A stretch of DNA of 64,000 bases from Nitratireductor pacificus pht-3B (GTDB lineage Bacteria; Pseudomonadota; Alphaproteobacteria; Rhizobiales; Rhizobiaceae). A model generated the notes under the pieces. The model had not been told where the DNA came from and made no database searches. It worked only from the letters and a program-made list of their open reading frames with translations. Where the stretch lies: positions 1-64,000 of the forward strand of contig NZ_AMRM01000003.1 of the NCBI RefSeq assembly GCF_000300335.1. Reading direction: 5' to 3'. Position numbers and translations under genes: made by a program. Of the stretch, positions 38,728-49,343 are shown piece by piece (the first letter of the stretch is position 1; the number at the start of each line of letters is the position of its first letter).

Positions 38728-39987
38728 TTATGCTTCTTCAGTTCCGCAATACCCGGCGATGAAGGCCGCAAAGCCCACGACACCGGCGAAATACTCCTCG
38801 AGATTCACCCGCTCCTCGAGCGTGTGGCAGTTGGTGATGTCGCCCGGCGCGCAGTAGACGGCCGGGCAGCCGATCTGGTTGATCAGGAAGGGCGATTCCG
38901 ACCAGTAGGGGGCGCCCGCAATGCTGCCGCGGCCCGGTAGGACACCGTCCATCACGGTGCTCAGAAGACGGATTTCGGCAGAATCGGGATCGGTCTCCGC
39001 CGGCGAACCGCCATGGCTGTGGTCACGACCGGCGGGATAGGCGATCTCGACCGAGATGCCGGGCGCGTTGGCAGCGCTCCGGATGGCCGCCTCCAGTTCC
39101 CGGACCGCTTCGTCGAGGCTTTCGCCCGGAAGCAGCTTGCGGATCAGCGAGAACCGGCATTCGCCGGGCACGGCGATATAACCGCCGCCCTCGATGCCCG
39201 TCACCAGCGCGAAGGCGCGTCCCACGAGGGGATGGCTGGCGCGGGCGGCGATGGCGTCGGAATGGCGCCAGACTTCTTCCAGAATGCGGTGCGTCGCCTT
39301 CAGCGCGTCGACGCCCTGTTCCGGGACACCGAAATACGCGGATTTGCCGGTAACGGTCACATCGGCGATGAAGAAACCCATCTGCGCGGCGAAAACCTCG
39401 AGCCGGGTCGGCTCCACATAGACGGCGAAGTCGGGCGTCGCCACGGCGCCGGAGAGAATACGCCGCGTCATGTCCTTGATGCCGGCGCTGACGCCGGTGC
39501 CCGGCTCGCCGCTTTCCTCGTCGCCGACGAAGGCATAGGCGATATCGCCCTTGAGCCGAAGGCCGGCGCTGTCGATGAGGTGGAGCGCTGCCAGCGAGGC
39601 CGCGATGCCGGCCTTCAGATCGCCCGTGCCGCGCCCCCAGATCTCGCCATCGACGATCGCGCCGCCGAACGGGTCCTCGCGGTCCGTGCCCTTCCAGTGC
39701 TCTTCCCAGCCGCGCACATGCACGGTGTCCGTGTGGCCGATGAACAGCAGGCGCGGCCCCTCGCCTGCCCCCTGCCGCTCACCCCAGAGATTGGGGCGAC
39801 CGGGCAGGAAATCCGCCTTCTGCGGCGCGAGGCCGAGCGCCGCCATCCGCTTTTCGAGAAAGGCGACGACATTCGCCTCGTTGCCGGTGACGCTCTGGCA
39901 GGCCACCGCGCCCCTGAACAGGTCGAGCGCGGCGTCGCGGTCGAGATGAGCGTTCAGCCGCTCGAGGAGCGCCGCGACGGGCTTCAT
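38728..39987 (-). CDS. M20 family metallohydrolase (ArgE/DapE/peptidase type)
   Basis: 419 residues from ATG 39987, whose ATGA overlaps the ROK stop. Metal ligands of the di-zinc M20 site are visible: His in LLFIGHTDTVHV (about 87), Asp in GRGTGDLKAG (about 120), Glu-Glu in VGDEESGEPG (about 155), Glu in YVEPTRLE and the C-terminal His in ITNCHTLEE. A dimerisation domain lies between. Family members hydrolyse N-acyl amino acids, dipeptides or carbamoyl groups. Within the operon it probably removes an acyl or peptide group from the imported compound. Confidence 0.9.
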   Translation of the reverse strand: MKPVAALLERLNAHLDRDAALDLFRGAVACQSVTGNEANVVAFLEKRMAALGLAPQKADFLPGRPNLWGERQGAGEGPRLLFIGHTDTVHVRGWEEHWKGTDREDPFGGAIVDGEIWGRGTGDLKAGIAASLAALHLIDSAGLRLKGDIAYAFVGDEESGEPGTGVSAGIKDMTRRILSGAVATPDFAVYVEPTRLEVFAAQMGFFIADVTVTGKSAYFGVPEQGVDALKATHRILEEVWRHSDAIAARASHPLVGRAFALVTGIEGGGYIAVPGECRFSLIRKLLPGESLDEAVRELEAAIRSAANAPGISVEIAYPAGRDHSHGGSPAETDPDSAEIRLLSTVMDGVLPGRGSIAGAPYWSESPFLINQIGCPAVYCAPGDITNCHTLEERVNLEEYFAGVVGFAAFIAGYCGTEEA

Positions 39988-41222
39988 TGCGCCGCCTCCA
40001 CCAGCTTGACCACCTTTGCCGGCGGCAGGGAGATTTCGGCGCCGGGAACGCCGCCCGCGAACAGCGTCGTGTGCAGATGGGTAAGACCGACGGCGGCGCC
40101 GCCGACGATGGCAACGCGCGAACCGAGCTCCGACACGCCGATCTCGACCGGATAGGGGAAGCACTGCGGCAGGAATTCGCGAACGCGGTTGACCAGTTCG
40201 GCCCGGCCGCCGATAGAGCCGCCCAGAACGACCTTGCCGGGATTGGTGATGGCGCAGATCGAGGCGACGGCCCGGGCGACATAGCGGGCCGTTTCCTCCA
40301 GCACCTGCAAGGCCGCCGCATCGCCCTTGCCGGCGGCGTCGAAAATGCCGGGGACATCGAGCCCCCTGCCGGCGATCTCCTGATAGCGCCGGCGGATGCC
40401 GACCGTGCCGGTCACCCGCTCCAGCGCGCCGACCTTCAGGGATTCCGCCTCGAACGGGTCGGTGCCGAACGGCAGGAAGCCCAGTTCGCCGGCCGCGTTG
40501 CCGAAGCCGCGCACGAGCGTGCCGCCGACCATGACGCCGGCGCCGATACCGGTCCCGAGCGCGATATAGGCAAGATCATCGACGCCCGTGGCGCTGCCGA
40601 TCCAGTGCTCACCGATGGCGGCGAGATTGACGTCGTTCTCGAGCAGGATCTCGACGCCCAGCTCAGCGCCAAGCGCCGCCTTCACATCGAGCGTGTCGAA
40701 GCCCGAGACGTTCGGCGCCATGACCACGCGGCCGTGCTGCGGGTCGGGAACGCCCGGCACGCCGACGACCGCCATGCGCAGCTTCTCATAGGCGATGCCG
40801 TTGTGCTCCGCCGCCTCGCGACACAGGCGGGCGATCTGGCGCACCACGTGCAGCCCCCCGCGCTCGTCGGTCGGCTCGGTCACCTCGGCCAGCACCTGGC
40901 ACGAGAGGTCGGCGATCGCCGCCCTCACCTTCGTGCCGCCCAGATCAATCGTTGCGATGCAGGCGGCATCCGGCACGATCTCGTAGGTGACGGCGGAGCG
41001 CCCGACATGGCCGCTGGTGCGGCCCGTCTCGCGAATCCACCCGTCGTCTTCAAGCTGGCGGGCGATCTCCGAGATGGTCTGCTTGGAAAGACCGGTCTGC
41101 TTGGCCACGCTGGCGCGGGAAATCGGCCCGCAATGAACGATCGCCTCCATCACCATGCAGAGGGAGAACTGGCGGGAAATGCGCGGGGCGTCGTTCACGG
41201 CTTCTCTTTTAGTTCGTTCCAT
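39984..41222 (-). CDS. ROK family transcriptional regulator, first gene of the transport operon
   Basis: 412 residues from ATG 41222. N-terminal winged helix with SRASVAKQTGLSKQTISEIARQL at about 38-60, then the ROK sugar-kinase-like domain: ATP-binding-like DLGGTKVRAAI, ENDVNLAAIGE and ALGTGIGAGVMVGGTLVRG. The conserved zinc motif CxCGxxGCxE and its His are absent here (NAAGELGFLPFGTDPFEAESLK occurs instead), which is unusual for NagC/Mlc/XylR-type members. A TTAGTTCG-N9-CGAACTAA palindrome covers its own start codon, so autorepression is likely, relieved by a ligand derived from the transported substrate. Confidence 0.9.
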   Translation of the reverse strand: MERTKREAVNDAPRISRQFSLCMVMEAIVHCGPISRASVAKQTGLSKQTISEIARQLEDDGWIRETGRTSGHVGRSAVTYEIVPDAACIATIDLGGTKVRAAIADLSCQVLAEVTEPTDERGGLHVVRQIARLCREAAEHNGIAYEKLRMAVVGVPGVPDPQHGRVVMAPNVSGFDTLDVKAALGAELGVEILLENDVNLAAIGEHWIGSATGVDDLAYIALGTGIGAGVMVGGTLVRGFGNAAGELGFLPFGTDPFEAESLKVGALERVTGTVGIRRRYQEIAGRGLDVPGIFDAAGKGDAAALQVLEETARYVARAVASICAITNPGKVVLGGSIGGRAELVNRVREFLPQCFPYPVEIGVSELGSRVAIVGGAAVGLTHLHTTLFAGGVPGAEISLPPAKVVKLVEAAQ

Positions 41223-41233
41223 TACCGAACTAA
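41209..41233 (-). promoter_or_regulatory. Putative ROK operator overlapping the regulator start
   Basis: TTAGTTCG (41209-41216) and CGAACTAA (41226-41233) are perfect inverted arms separated by 9 bp that include the ATG (41222-41220). The arm sequence and spacing resemble known ROK operators with TTxGTT...AACxAA halves. Binding here would block translation initiation or transcription of the seven-gene operon. Confidence 0.65.
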
Positions 41234-41241
41234 TTACACGA

Positions 41242-41293
41242 GACCGCGAAACCGTCAAGCGCGGATGGTGAACCCGACCGCGAAACCATCGAG
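41242..41293. repeat. Direct repeat upstream of the ROK operon
   Basis: GACCGCGAAACCGTCAAG (from 41242) recurs as GACCGCGAAACCATCGAG (from 41276): 16 of 18 bases match, period 34 bp, about three helical turns. They lie in the promoter-side region between the ROK gene and phoD. Confidence 0.6.
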
Positions 41294-41470
41294 AGATTCC
41301 CGCATCTTCTGCCACGGGCCGGCGCGACGCGCGCCTGCCTGCGTCCCGCGAAACGGGGCGTTTCCCGCCCGCCCTCTTCTCCCGCCAGCGTGTCACATGC
41401 GCTTCAAGCTGCCCTGCTACCTGCCCCGCGAACCCCTCGACTGAGATCCGGAAAAGAAAGAGAAATCAAA

Positions 41471-43003
41471 ATGAAGCGGCGTGACTTACTGATCGGCGGC
41501 ATGGGCCTCGGCGCGACCCTGGCAATGCCGCGTCTTGCCTTCGGCCAGACGGCGCGGTTCGACAGGGACCCCTTCCAGCTTGGGGTCTCCTCGGGCGAGC
41601 CGACCTCCACATCGATCACGCTGTGGACAAGACTCGCACCTGACCCGCTGGTTCCGGGCGGCGGGCTCGAACCACGGCCCTATGCGGTCGATTGGGTCCT
41701 CGCTTCCGACGAAGCCCTCGGGGCGCCGGTGGCGCGCGGCACGGCGATCGCCACGCCGGAGATGGCGCACAGCGTGCGCGTCACCGTGCAGGGCCTCCAG
41801 CCCGGCCGTCACTACTGGTACCGCTTCACCGTCGGCGATGCGACGAGCGTCACCGGGCGGACGAAAACCCTGCCCGACCTGCGCCTCAGCACCGGACAGG
41901 TCCGTTTCGCCACTGCCTCCTGCCAGCATTTCGAGCAGGGCCTGTTCGTCGCCTACGATCACATGGTGGAAGACGATGTCGATTTCGTGCTTCATCTGGG
42001 CGACTATATCTATGGCGTCTCGCGCGGCGAATTCCGCCACCACACACGCAAGGACGTTCCCGTCACGCTCGAGGACTACCGGCTGCGGCACGCGCTCTAC
42101 AAGACCGATCCGCATCTCCAGAAGGCGCATGCCTCCTTTCCCTTCATGGCGGTGATGGACAATCACGACGCCCTGAAGGACGTGGACCTCACGCCGGAGG
42201 CGCTGGCCCAGCGCGCGGCCGCCTATCAGGCCTGGTTCGAGCACATGCCGATGGCCGGCGGTTACACGGCCGGCAGCCGGTCGATCTATACACATGGATC
42301 CCTCGATTTCGGCGATCTCCTGCGCCTCAACATCCTCGACACGCGCCAGTTCCGCGACAACGAGGATCTTTGCCGCGAGGCCGCCGACCCGGACTATGGC
42401 TTCACCATCTACCGTCCGGCCTGCGCGGATGTCACCGCGCCGGGCCGCACCACGCTCGGCGCGGCGCAGGAAGCCTGGATCGCCGACCGTTTCGCCACGT
42501 CACGGCAGCGCTGGAACGCCACGGCGTCGAGCGTCCTGTTCGCCCCGTTCGCCATGCAGCACGGGGGCGACACCTTCCGCTACGAAAGCTCCTGGGACTA
42601 TTACCCGGAGAACCGCAAGCGGCTGATCGGCGCGATGAAGGAGACCGGCCTGTCGAACCCCGTCGTCCTGTCCGCCGACATCCACTCCAACTGGGCCATC
42701 GACATTCCCGAGGATCCCGACGAACCGGAGAGCGCTCCGATCGGCTCCGAAATGCTGGCGACCTCGATCAGCTCCGGCTGGCCGCAGCCGCTGGATGCGC
42801 CGATGAAGGATAATCTGACGTACAATCCGCATGTCCATCACTACGATTCCAGCCAGCGCGGCTACATGCTGCACGACGTGACGCCGGAAAGCTGGACAAC
42901 CGCGATGCGCGTTGTGGATACGATCGAATCCGCGCAGGCTAAGGTCTCGAATCAGGCCCGCTTCGCCATCGAGCATGGCAAGGCAGGCGTTCAGAAGGCA
43001 TGA
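41471..43003 (+). CDS. phoD: PhoD-type alkaline phosphatase/phosphodiesterase, Tat-exported
   Basis: 510 residues from ATG 41471. Twin-arginine signal MKRRDLLIGG with hydrophobic core and cut near FGQTA. Fibronectin-like N-terminal domain, then the metallophosphatase: TASCQHFEQGLFVAYDHM with the Cys ligand near 155, HLGDYIYG (Asp), VMDNHDALKD where family members usually have WDDHE, and LSADIHSNWAIDI (His). The Asn-His-Asp variant is unusual but keeps the ligands. It releases phosphate or alcohol groups from esters in the periplasm. The upstream 248 bp show no clear Pho box. Its stop overlaps the next start (ATGA). Confidence 0.92.
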   Translation: MKRRDLLIGGMGLGATLAMPRLAFGQTARFDRDPFQLGVSSGEPTSTSITLWTRLAPDPLVPGGGLEPRPYAVDWVLASDEALGAPVARGTAIATPEMAHSVRVTVQGLQPGRHYWYRFTVGDATSVTGRTKTLPDLRLSTGQVRFATASCQHFEQGLFVAYDHMVEDDVDFVLHLGDYIYGVSRGEFRHHTRKDVPVTLEDYRLRHALYKTDPHLQKAHASFPFMAVMDNHDALKDVDLTPEALAQRAAAYQAWFEHMPMAGGYTAGSRSIYTHGSLDFGDLLRLNILDTRQFRDNEDLCREAADPDYGFTIYRPACADVTAPGRTTLGAAQEAWIADRFATSRQRWNATASSVLFAPFAMQHGGDTFRYESSWDYYPENRKRLIGAMKETGLSNPVVLSADIHSNWAIDIPEDPDEPESAPIGSEMLATSISSGWPQPLDAPMKDNLTYNPHVHHYDSSQRGYMLHDVTPESWTTAMRVVDTIESAQAKVSNQARFAIEHGKAGVQKA

Positions 43004-43683
43004 CGCAATCCATGGACACACTCTCCGCCTGGCAAGCCCGCTTCGAGCAGGACCTGCAGAACGCCTGGGGCGATGCGATCGACGGCAGCCACGATCTCGG
43101 CCATGTGCGGCGCGTCTGGCTCAATTGCCGGCGCATCGACGCCGGCGAGACCGCGACATGCGACGCGCATGTGCTGCTCGCGTCGGCCTACTTCCATGAT
43201 CTGGTCAATCTGCCGAAGAACGCTCCCGACCGCAGCCAGGCTTCACGGCGCTCTGCGGAAGCCGCCTCGGCGATCCTTTCGGGACATGGCTGGAACGAGG
43301 ACCGCGTCCGCGCCGCGGCGCATGCCATTGAGGCGCACAGCTTCTCCGCCAGCATCGCACCCCGGACGCAGGAAGCGCGTGTGTTGCAGGACGCCGACCG
43401 GCTGGAAGCCCTTGGAGCGCTCGGCATCGCCAGGACCTTCTACATCGCCGGCAAGATGGATGCGTCCCTGTTCGATTTCGACGACCCACTGGCCGGCAAC
43501 CGGCCACTGGACGACAAGCGCTTCGCGCTCGACCATTTCGCGAGCAAACTGCTCGGGCTTGCCGCGACGATGCAAACGGAGACGGGCCGGGCCCTGGCGG
43601 AGAAGCGCAGCGCCGTCCTGCTGCAGTTCCGCGACCAGCTCGCCAGCGAGATCGGCGCGGGCATGCAGGACGCGATTGCCTGA
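43000..43683 (+). CDS. HD-domain phosphohydrolase
   Basis: 227 residues. HD signature: SHDLGHVRRVWLNCRRI near 30 (first His-Asp), ASAYFHDLVNLPK around 65 (His-Asp), AAAHAIEAHSF and VLQDADRLEALG at about 130. Metal-dependent hydrolysis of phosphomonoesters or nucleotides is known for the superfamily; the substrate is not predictable. The start overlaps the phoD stop by four bases, so expression is coupled and both may be turned on with phosphate or a related cue. Confidence 0.9.
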   Translation: MTQSMDTLSAWQARFEQDLQNAWGDAIDGSHDLGHVRRVWLNCRRIDAGETATCDAHVLLASAYFHDLVNLPKNAPDRSQASRRSAEAASAILSGHGWNEDRVRAAAHAIEAHSFSASIAPRTQEARVLQDADRLEALGALGIARTFYIAGKMDASLFDFDDPLAGNRPLDDKRFALDHFASKLLGLAATMQTETGRALAEKRSAVLLQFRDQLASEIGAGMQDAIA

Positions 43684-43712
43684 AAGCCAGTCCGCAAAGC
43701 ACTATGACCAAA

Positions 43713-43742
43713 AGAAAAGCCGGGCTTGAACCCGGCTTTTCT
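43713..43742. terminator. Bidirectional terminator between HD gene and HU gene
   Basis: 12-bp stem AGAAAAGCCGGG/CCCGGCTTTTCT (43713-43724 with 43731-43742), loop CTTGAA. A-run on one side and T-run on the other make it work for both convergent genes. Confidence 0.85.
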
Positions 43743-43763
43743 TGCATTCAATGAGGGCTGCGA

Positions 43764-44036
43764 TCAGTTGACCGCATCCTTCAGGCCTTTACCGGCCGAG
43801 AACTTCGGCACGTTGCGGGCAGGAATCTGAACGGCGGCACCCGTCTGCGGGTTGCGACCGGTCGAGGCTTCACGCCGCGAAACGGAGAAATTGCCGAAGC
43901 CGACGAGGCGCACGTCCCCACCCTTCTTGAGTTCGCCTTCGATGACGGCAAACACCGCATCGACCGCGGACTGCGCGTCACCCTTGGAGAGATTGGCCTC
44001 TTCGGCGACTGCGGATACGAGCTCGTTCTTGTTCAT
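43764..44036 (-). CDS. hup: DNA-binding protein HU
   Basis: 90 residues. Nucleoid protein with helical body (MNKNELVSAVAEEANLSKGDAQSAVDAVFAVIE) and the flexible DNA-grasping arm with GRNPQTGAAVQIPARNVPKFSAGKGLKDAVN. The family signature GFGNFSVSRREASTGRNPQTG is intact at about 46-66. Length is normal. It is followed upstream, on the same strand, by lon after 224 bp; that gap contains the lon terminator and its own promoter. Confidence 0.97.
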   Translation of the reverse strand: MNKNELVSAVAEEANLSKGDAQSAVDAVFAVIEGELKKGGDVRLVGFGNFSVSRREASTGRNPQTGAAVQIPARNVPKFSAGKGLKDAVN

Positions 44037-44174
44037 GTGGATTACCCCTTCCTGATAAGGACCAAAGTGATGCGACTCACCCGGCTCGGCGTACTCTAGG
44101 GATTAGCGCGCCTGCCACCAAGCGGGAAATGCCGGAAAGACAGCTCGAAACCCATGTTTTCCGGGGTTTTCGAC

Positions 44175-44202
44175 AGAAAAGCCGAGTCCAGGGACCCGGC
44201 TT
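44175..44202 (-). terminator. Intrinsic terminator after lon
   Basis: On the minus strand AAGCCGGGTCC (44202-44192) pairs with GGACTCGGCTT (44189-44179, one G-U) and runs into TTTT. It lies 60-85 bp after the lon stop and separates lon from hup. Confidence 0.75.
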
Positions 44203-44260
44203 CTGCAATTTCCTTCCGGTCGCCGCGACGGACGGGCGTCAGGGCGGTCCGCCCGGAGAC

Positions 44261-46684
44261 TCAGTGGGCGACCGTCTGGCCGGCCGTGTCGGCCACCTCG
44301 ACCTTCGCCGGCTCGACCGGTTCGACCCATTCGATCGGCTCCGGCATGCGAACCAGAGCATGCTGGAGGACCTCGCCGACGCGGCTGACCGGCACGATCT
44401 CGAGGCCGTTCTTCACATTCTCCGGAATGTCGGCCAGGTCCTTGGCGTTCTCCTCGGGAATGAGCACCTTCTTGATGCCGCCGCGAAGTGCTGCAAGCAG
44501 CTTCTCCTTCAGGCCGCCGATCGGCAGGACGCGGCCGCGCAGGGTGATCTCGCCCGTCATGGCGATGTCCTTGCGGACCGGAATGCCGGTCATGATCGAG
44601 ACGATCGACGTCGCCATGGCCACGCCCGCGGAGGGACCATCCTTCGGCGTCGCGCCTTCCGGCACGTGCACATGGATGTCCTTCTTGTCGAAGACCGGCG
44701 GCTCGATGCCGAAATCGACGGCGCGCGAGCGGACATAGGATGCCGCCGCCGAAATCGATTCCTTCATCACGTCGCGCAGATTGCCGGTGACGGTCATCTT
44801 GCCCTTGCCGGGCATCATCACGCCTTCGACCGTGAGCAGTTCGCCGCCCACTTCCGTCCACGCGAGACCCGTCACGACGCCAACCTGATCCTCGCCCTCG
44901 ACCTGGCCGAAACGGAAGCGCGGCACGCCGAGATAGTCGGCGAGATTGTCCTCCGTCACCTCGACCGAAGCCTTGGCGTCGTCCTTCTTGGCGTTGCGCA
45001 GGATTTCCGTCACCGCCTTGCGCGCCAGCTTCATCAGCTCGCGGTCGAGGTTACGGACGCCGGCTTCCCGCGTGTAGGTGCGGATGATCGCCTGCAGCGC
45101 GCCGTCGGTGACCGAGAACTCCTTCGCCTCGAGCGCATGCTCGCGGATCGCCTTTGGCAGCAGATGCCGCTTGGCGATCTCCACCTTCTCGTCCTCGGTG
45201 TAGCCGGCAATGCGTATGATCTCCATGCGGTCCATCAGCGCCGGCGGAATGTTCAGCGTGTTGGCGGTGGTGACGAACATCACGCTCGACAGGTCGTATT
45301 CCACCTCGAGATAGTGGTCCATGAAGGTGCCGTTCTGCTCGGGGTCCAGAACCTCCAGCAGGGCCGAAGACGGGTCGCCGCGGAAATCCATGCCCATCTT
45401 GTCGATCTCGTCGAGCAGGAAGAGCGGGTTGGACTTCTTCGCCTTCTTCATCGACTGGATGACCTTGCCGGGCATCGAGCCGATATAGGTGCGGCGGTGA
45501 CCGCGGATCTCGGCCTCGTCGCGCACACCGCCCAGCGCCATGCGCACGAACTCGCGGCCGGTCGCCTTGGCGATCGACTTGCCGAGCGAGGTCTTGCCGA
45601 CGCCGGGAGGACCGACGAGGCACAGGATCGGCCCCTTCAGCTTCTTCTGCCGGCTCTGCACGGCCAGGTACTCGACGATGCGCTCCTTGACCTTCTCCAG
45701 GCCGAAATGATCCGTGTCGAGCACTTCCTCGGCGAATTCGAGGTCTTGCTTGACCTTGCTCGGCTTCTTCCACGGAATGGAGAGCAGCCAGTCGAGATAG
45801 TTGCGCACGACGGTCGCCTCGGCCGACATGGGCGACATGGTCTTGAGCTTCTTCAGCTCCGCCTCGGCCTTCTCGCGCGCCTCCTTGGTGAGCCGCGTCT
45901 TCTTGATGCGCTCTTCCAGTTCGGCGGCTTCGTTGCGGCCGTCCTCGCCCTCGCCCAGCTCCTTCTGGATCGCCTTCATCTGCTCGTTCAGATAGTATTC
46001 GCGCTGGGTCTTCTCCATCTGGCGCTTGACGCGCGAGCGGATGCGCTTCTCCACCTGCAGCACGGATATCTCGGCTTCCATGAAGCCCATGGCCTTTTCG
46101 AGCCGCTCACGCACGGAAAGCGTGGCGAGCATCTCCTGCTTCTCGGGGATCTTGATCGCCAGATGCGAGGCGACCGTATCCGCCAGCTTCGAGTAGTCCT
46201 CGATCTGGTTGGCGGCGCCGACGACCTCGGGCGAAATCTTCTTGTTGAGCTTCACATAGTTCTCGAAATCGGAGACCACCGAGCGGGCCAGCGCCTCGAT
46301 CTCGATCTCGTCCTCCTCCGGCTCGGGCAGCAGTTCCGCATAGGCCTCGTGATACTCCTCACGGTCCGTATAGCGCTTGACGCGCGCGCGGCCGGTTCCC
46401 TCGACGAGCACCTTGACGGTGCCGTCGGGCAGCTTCAGCAATTGCAGGACATTGGCGAGCGTTCCCAGATCGTAGATGCCGTTCGGCTCCGGATCGTCGT
46501 CGGCGGCGTTCATCTGGGTGGCGAGAAGGATCTGTCGCTCGGCCCCCATCACCTCTTCCAGCGCCTTGATCGACTTGTCGCGGCCGACAAACAGCGGAAC
46601 GATCATGTGCGGGAACACGACGATGTCACGCAGCGGCAACACCGGATACAGAGTTTCACCGGCAGTCTTGGGGGATTGCGTCAT
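44261..46684 (-). CDS. lon: ATP-dependent protease Lon
   Basis: 807 residues. Lon degrades misfolded and regulatory proteins; in Caulobacter it degrades CcrM and DnaA. N-terminal substrate domain ([14 protein letters not shown]), coiled-coil middle, AAA+ module with Walker [10 protein letters not shown] (about 360) and Walker [12 protein letters not shown], and the Ser-Lys protease with nucleophile in [13 protein letters not shown] (about 680) and Lys in [14 protein letters not shown] 27-bp hairpin (46701-46727) lies in the 5' region. clpX lies 253 bp upstream on the same strand. Confidence 0.97.
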   Translation of the reverse strand: MTQSPKTAGETLYPVLPLRDIVVFPHMIVPLFVGRDKSIKALEEVMGAERQILLATQMNAADDDPEPNGIYDLGTLANVLQLLKLPDGTVKVLVEGTGRARVKRYTDREEYHEAYAELLPEPEEDEIEIEALARSVVSDFENYVKLNKKISPEVVGAANQIEDYSKLADTVASHLAIKIPEKQEMLATLSVRERLEKAMGFMEAEISVLQVEKRIRSRVKRQMEKTQREYYLNEQMKAIQKELGEGEDGRNEAAELEERIKKTRLTKEAREKAEAELKKLKTMSPMSAEATVVRNYLDWLLSIPWKKPSKVKQDLEFAEEVLDTDHFGLEKVKERIVEYLAVQSRQKKLKGPILCLVGPPGVGKTSLGKSIAKATGREFVRMALGGVRDEAEIRGHRRTYIGSMPGKVIQSMKKAKKSNPLFLLDEIDKMGMDFRGDPSSALLEVLDPEQNGTFMDHYLEVEYDLSSVMFVTTANTLNIPPALMDRMEIIRIAGYTEDEKVEIAKRHLLPKAIREHALEAKEFSVTDGALQAIIRTYTREAGVRNLDRELMKLARKAVTEILRNAKKDDAKASVEVTEDNLADYLGVPRFRFGQVEGEDQVGVVTGLAWTEVGGELLTVEGVMMPGKGKMTVTGNLRDVMKESISAAASYVRSRAVDFGIEPPVFDKKDIHVHVPEGATPKDGPSAGVAMATSIVSIMTGIPVRKDIAMTGEITLRGRVLPIGGLKEKLLAALRGGIKKVLIPEENAKDLADIPENVKNGLEIVPVSRVGEVLQHALVRMPEPIEWVEPVEPAKVEVADTAGQTVAH

Positions 46685-46700
46685 TTTTCAGCCTTTCAAA

Positions 46701-46727
46701 CCACGGCCGCTCAGGAGCCGACCGTGG
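46701..46727 (-). promoter_or_regulatory. Hairpin in the lon leader
   Basis: CCACGG (46701-46706) and CCGTGG (46722-46727) with a partly paired interior; it lies 17-43 bases before the lon start codon. Its role is unknown; the ribosome site (AAAGG) is outside it. Confidence 0.35.
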
Positions 46728-46937
46728 AACAGAGTCTAACCGGCCAGAGGGTTGTCCGCCAGAAGCATCCGCACTTTGCGCAACGCGTGCCCGGAAAACC
46801 ACCCCGCCCTCGTTAACCCCTTAGTTGGAGTTACGGACCGAGAAGATCAAGGGCTTACGCAATACGCACGGTCCGGACGCGGGACAAACCGCCTGTACGC
46901 GGCGGCGCCGGCCCGAAACGGGACCGGCGCAACGGGC

Positions 46938-48212
<1,275 letters not shown>

Positions 48213-48534
48213 GTCTTACGTCCTTTCACTACCACCGGCACGCCGACCCGCTCAGCCGGGCGGTTGAACCGCATCGGGCGCCGTTCCAGCGCCTCCGTGG
48301 CGATCCATCTTCCGTTTCGGAGCGAACCACAAATCCGAAATCGCGGCAACAACACCGAGCCCCCATGCAAAACTTGGCGGTGGAAACTCAATATAGGCTT
48401 AACGTAGGCGTTCACAGACCGGCTGCAAACATAAAATTGTGACCGAATTGACGCAATCGACCGCGAATGCGCGCCGAACGGCGCCATTCCCGGCCGATCA
48501 TGGGTCGTCGCTGGTTCCGTCGCGGGCTGGAGAA
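48213..48534. other. clpX-clpP intergenic region
   Basis: 322 bp. No gene seen. It probably contains a clpX promoter (AT-rich patches CAAACATAAAATTG and CAATATAGGCTTAACG around 48390-48440) and the clpP end. Nothing palindromic stands out. Confidence 0.4.
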
Positions 48535-49167
48535 TCAGGAGCCGGCTACCTTTTCGGCCGCTTCGCGCGAGCTCATCACCTTGTCGATCAGGCCGAATTC
48601 CCTGGCCTCATCGGAGGTCATGAAGTGATCGCGGTCGAGCGTCTTCTCGATGGTCTCGTAGTCCTGCCCCGTGTGCTCGACATAGACCTCGTTCAGGCGC
48701 CGCTTCAGTTTGATGATGTCCTGGGCGTGGCGCTCGATGTCGGAGGCCTGGCCCTGGAAGCCGCCCGAAGGCTGATGCACCATGATGCGCGCGTTCGGCG
48801 TGGCAAAGCGCATGTCCTTGTGGCCGGCGCACAGGAGCAGCGACCCCATGGACGCCGCCTGGCCGATGCACAGGGTGGATACGGCCGGCCGGATGAACTG
48901 CATCGTGTCGTAGATCGCCATGCCGGAGGTGACCACGCCACCCGGCGAGTTGATGTAGAGCGCGATCTCCTTCTTCGGGTTCTCGGCTTCGAGGAACAGG
49001 AGCTGCGCGCAGACGAGTGAGGCCATGCCGTCCTCGATCGGACCGGTGATGAAGATGATGCGCTCCTTGAGGAGGCGCGAGAAGATGTCGTAAGCCCGCT
49101 CGCCCCGGTTCGTCTGCTCGACGACCATGGGCACCAGATTCATGGCGGTATCGACGGGATTCGGCAT
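48535..49167 (-). CDS. clpP: ATP-dependent Clp protease proteolytic subunit
   Basis: 210 residues from ATG 49167 (MPNPVDTAM); longer in-frame upstream codons have no family match. Catalytic triad: Ser in [14 protein letters not shown] (about 113), His in [10 protein letters not shown] (about 138), Asp in GLIDKVM (about 187). Forms the 14-mer barrel with ClpX. The C-terminal extension [12 protein letters not shown] is normal for rhizobia. An RpoH-type promoter lies upstream at 49245-49277. Confidence 0.97.
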   Translation of the reverse strand: MPNPVDTAMNLVPMVVEQTNRGERAYDIFSRLLKERIIFITGPIEDGMASLVCAQLLFLEAENPKKEIALYINSPGGVVTSGMAIYDTMQFIRPAVSTLCIGQAASMGSLLLCAGHKDMRFATPNARIMVHQPSGGFQGQASDIERHAQDIIKLKRRLNEVYVEHTGQDYETIEKTLDRDHFMTSDEAREFGLIDKVMSSREAAEKVAGS

Positions 49168-49244
49168 GAAAACACCTTTCGGTTTGAAACAGCGCGCCGG
49201 AAGCTGCACGGCGCGCAAAGCGGCAGAATCGTTTCGTTCTGCCC

Positions 49245-49277
49245 GATAGATAGGATGCCGCCTTCCCCTCGCGCAAG
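49245..49277 (-). promoter_or_regulatory. Possible RpoH (sigma-32-type) promoter of clpP
   Basis: Minus strand CTTG at 49277-49274 and CCTATCTATC at 49254-49245 resemble the alphaproteobacterial heat-shock promoter CTTG-N17/18-CyTATnT; the gap here is 19 bp, slightly long. It is 78 bp upstream of the clpP ATG. Confidence 0.4.
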
Positions 49278-49343
49278 TGCAGCGGGCGCCGAGCGCCGTC
49301 GGGCCGCGGCATTTGCGCCGCCAGCCCGCGCCGCAAACCGTCC

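Noticed and set aside
41223-41470. Pho box upstream of phoD
   Set aside because: Only a weak TGTCAC half-site at 41392-41397 and no correctly spaced second half.
43000-43751. Other frames over the HD gene
   Set aside because: Several long frames on both strands, but only 43000-43683 has the paired His-Asp motifs.
44129-46816. 895-codon plus-strand open frame
   Set aside because: Antisense of lon, which has every expected motif.
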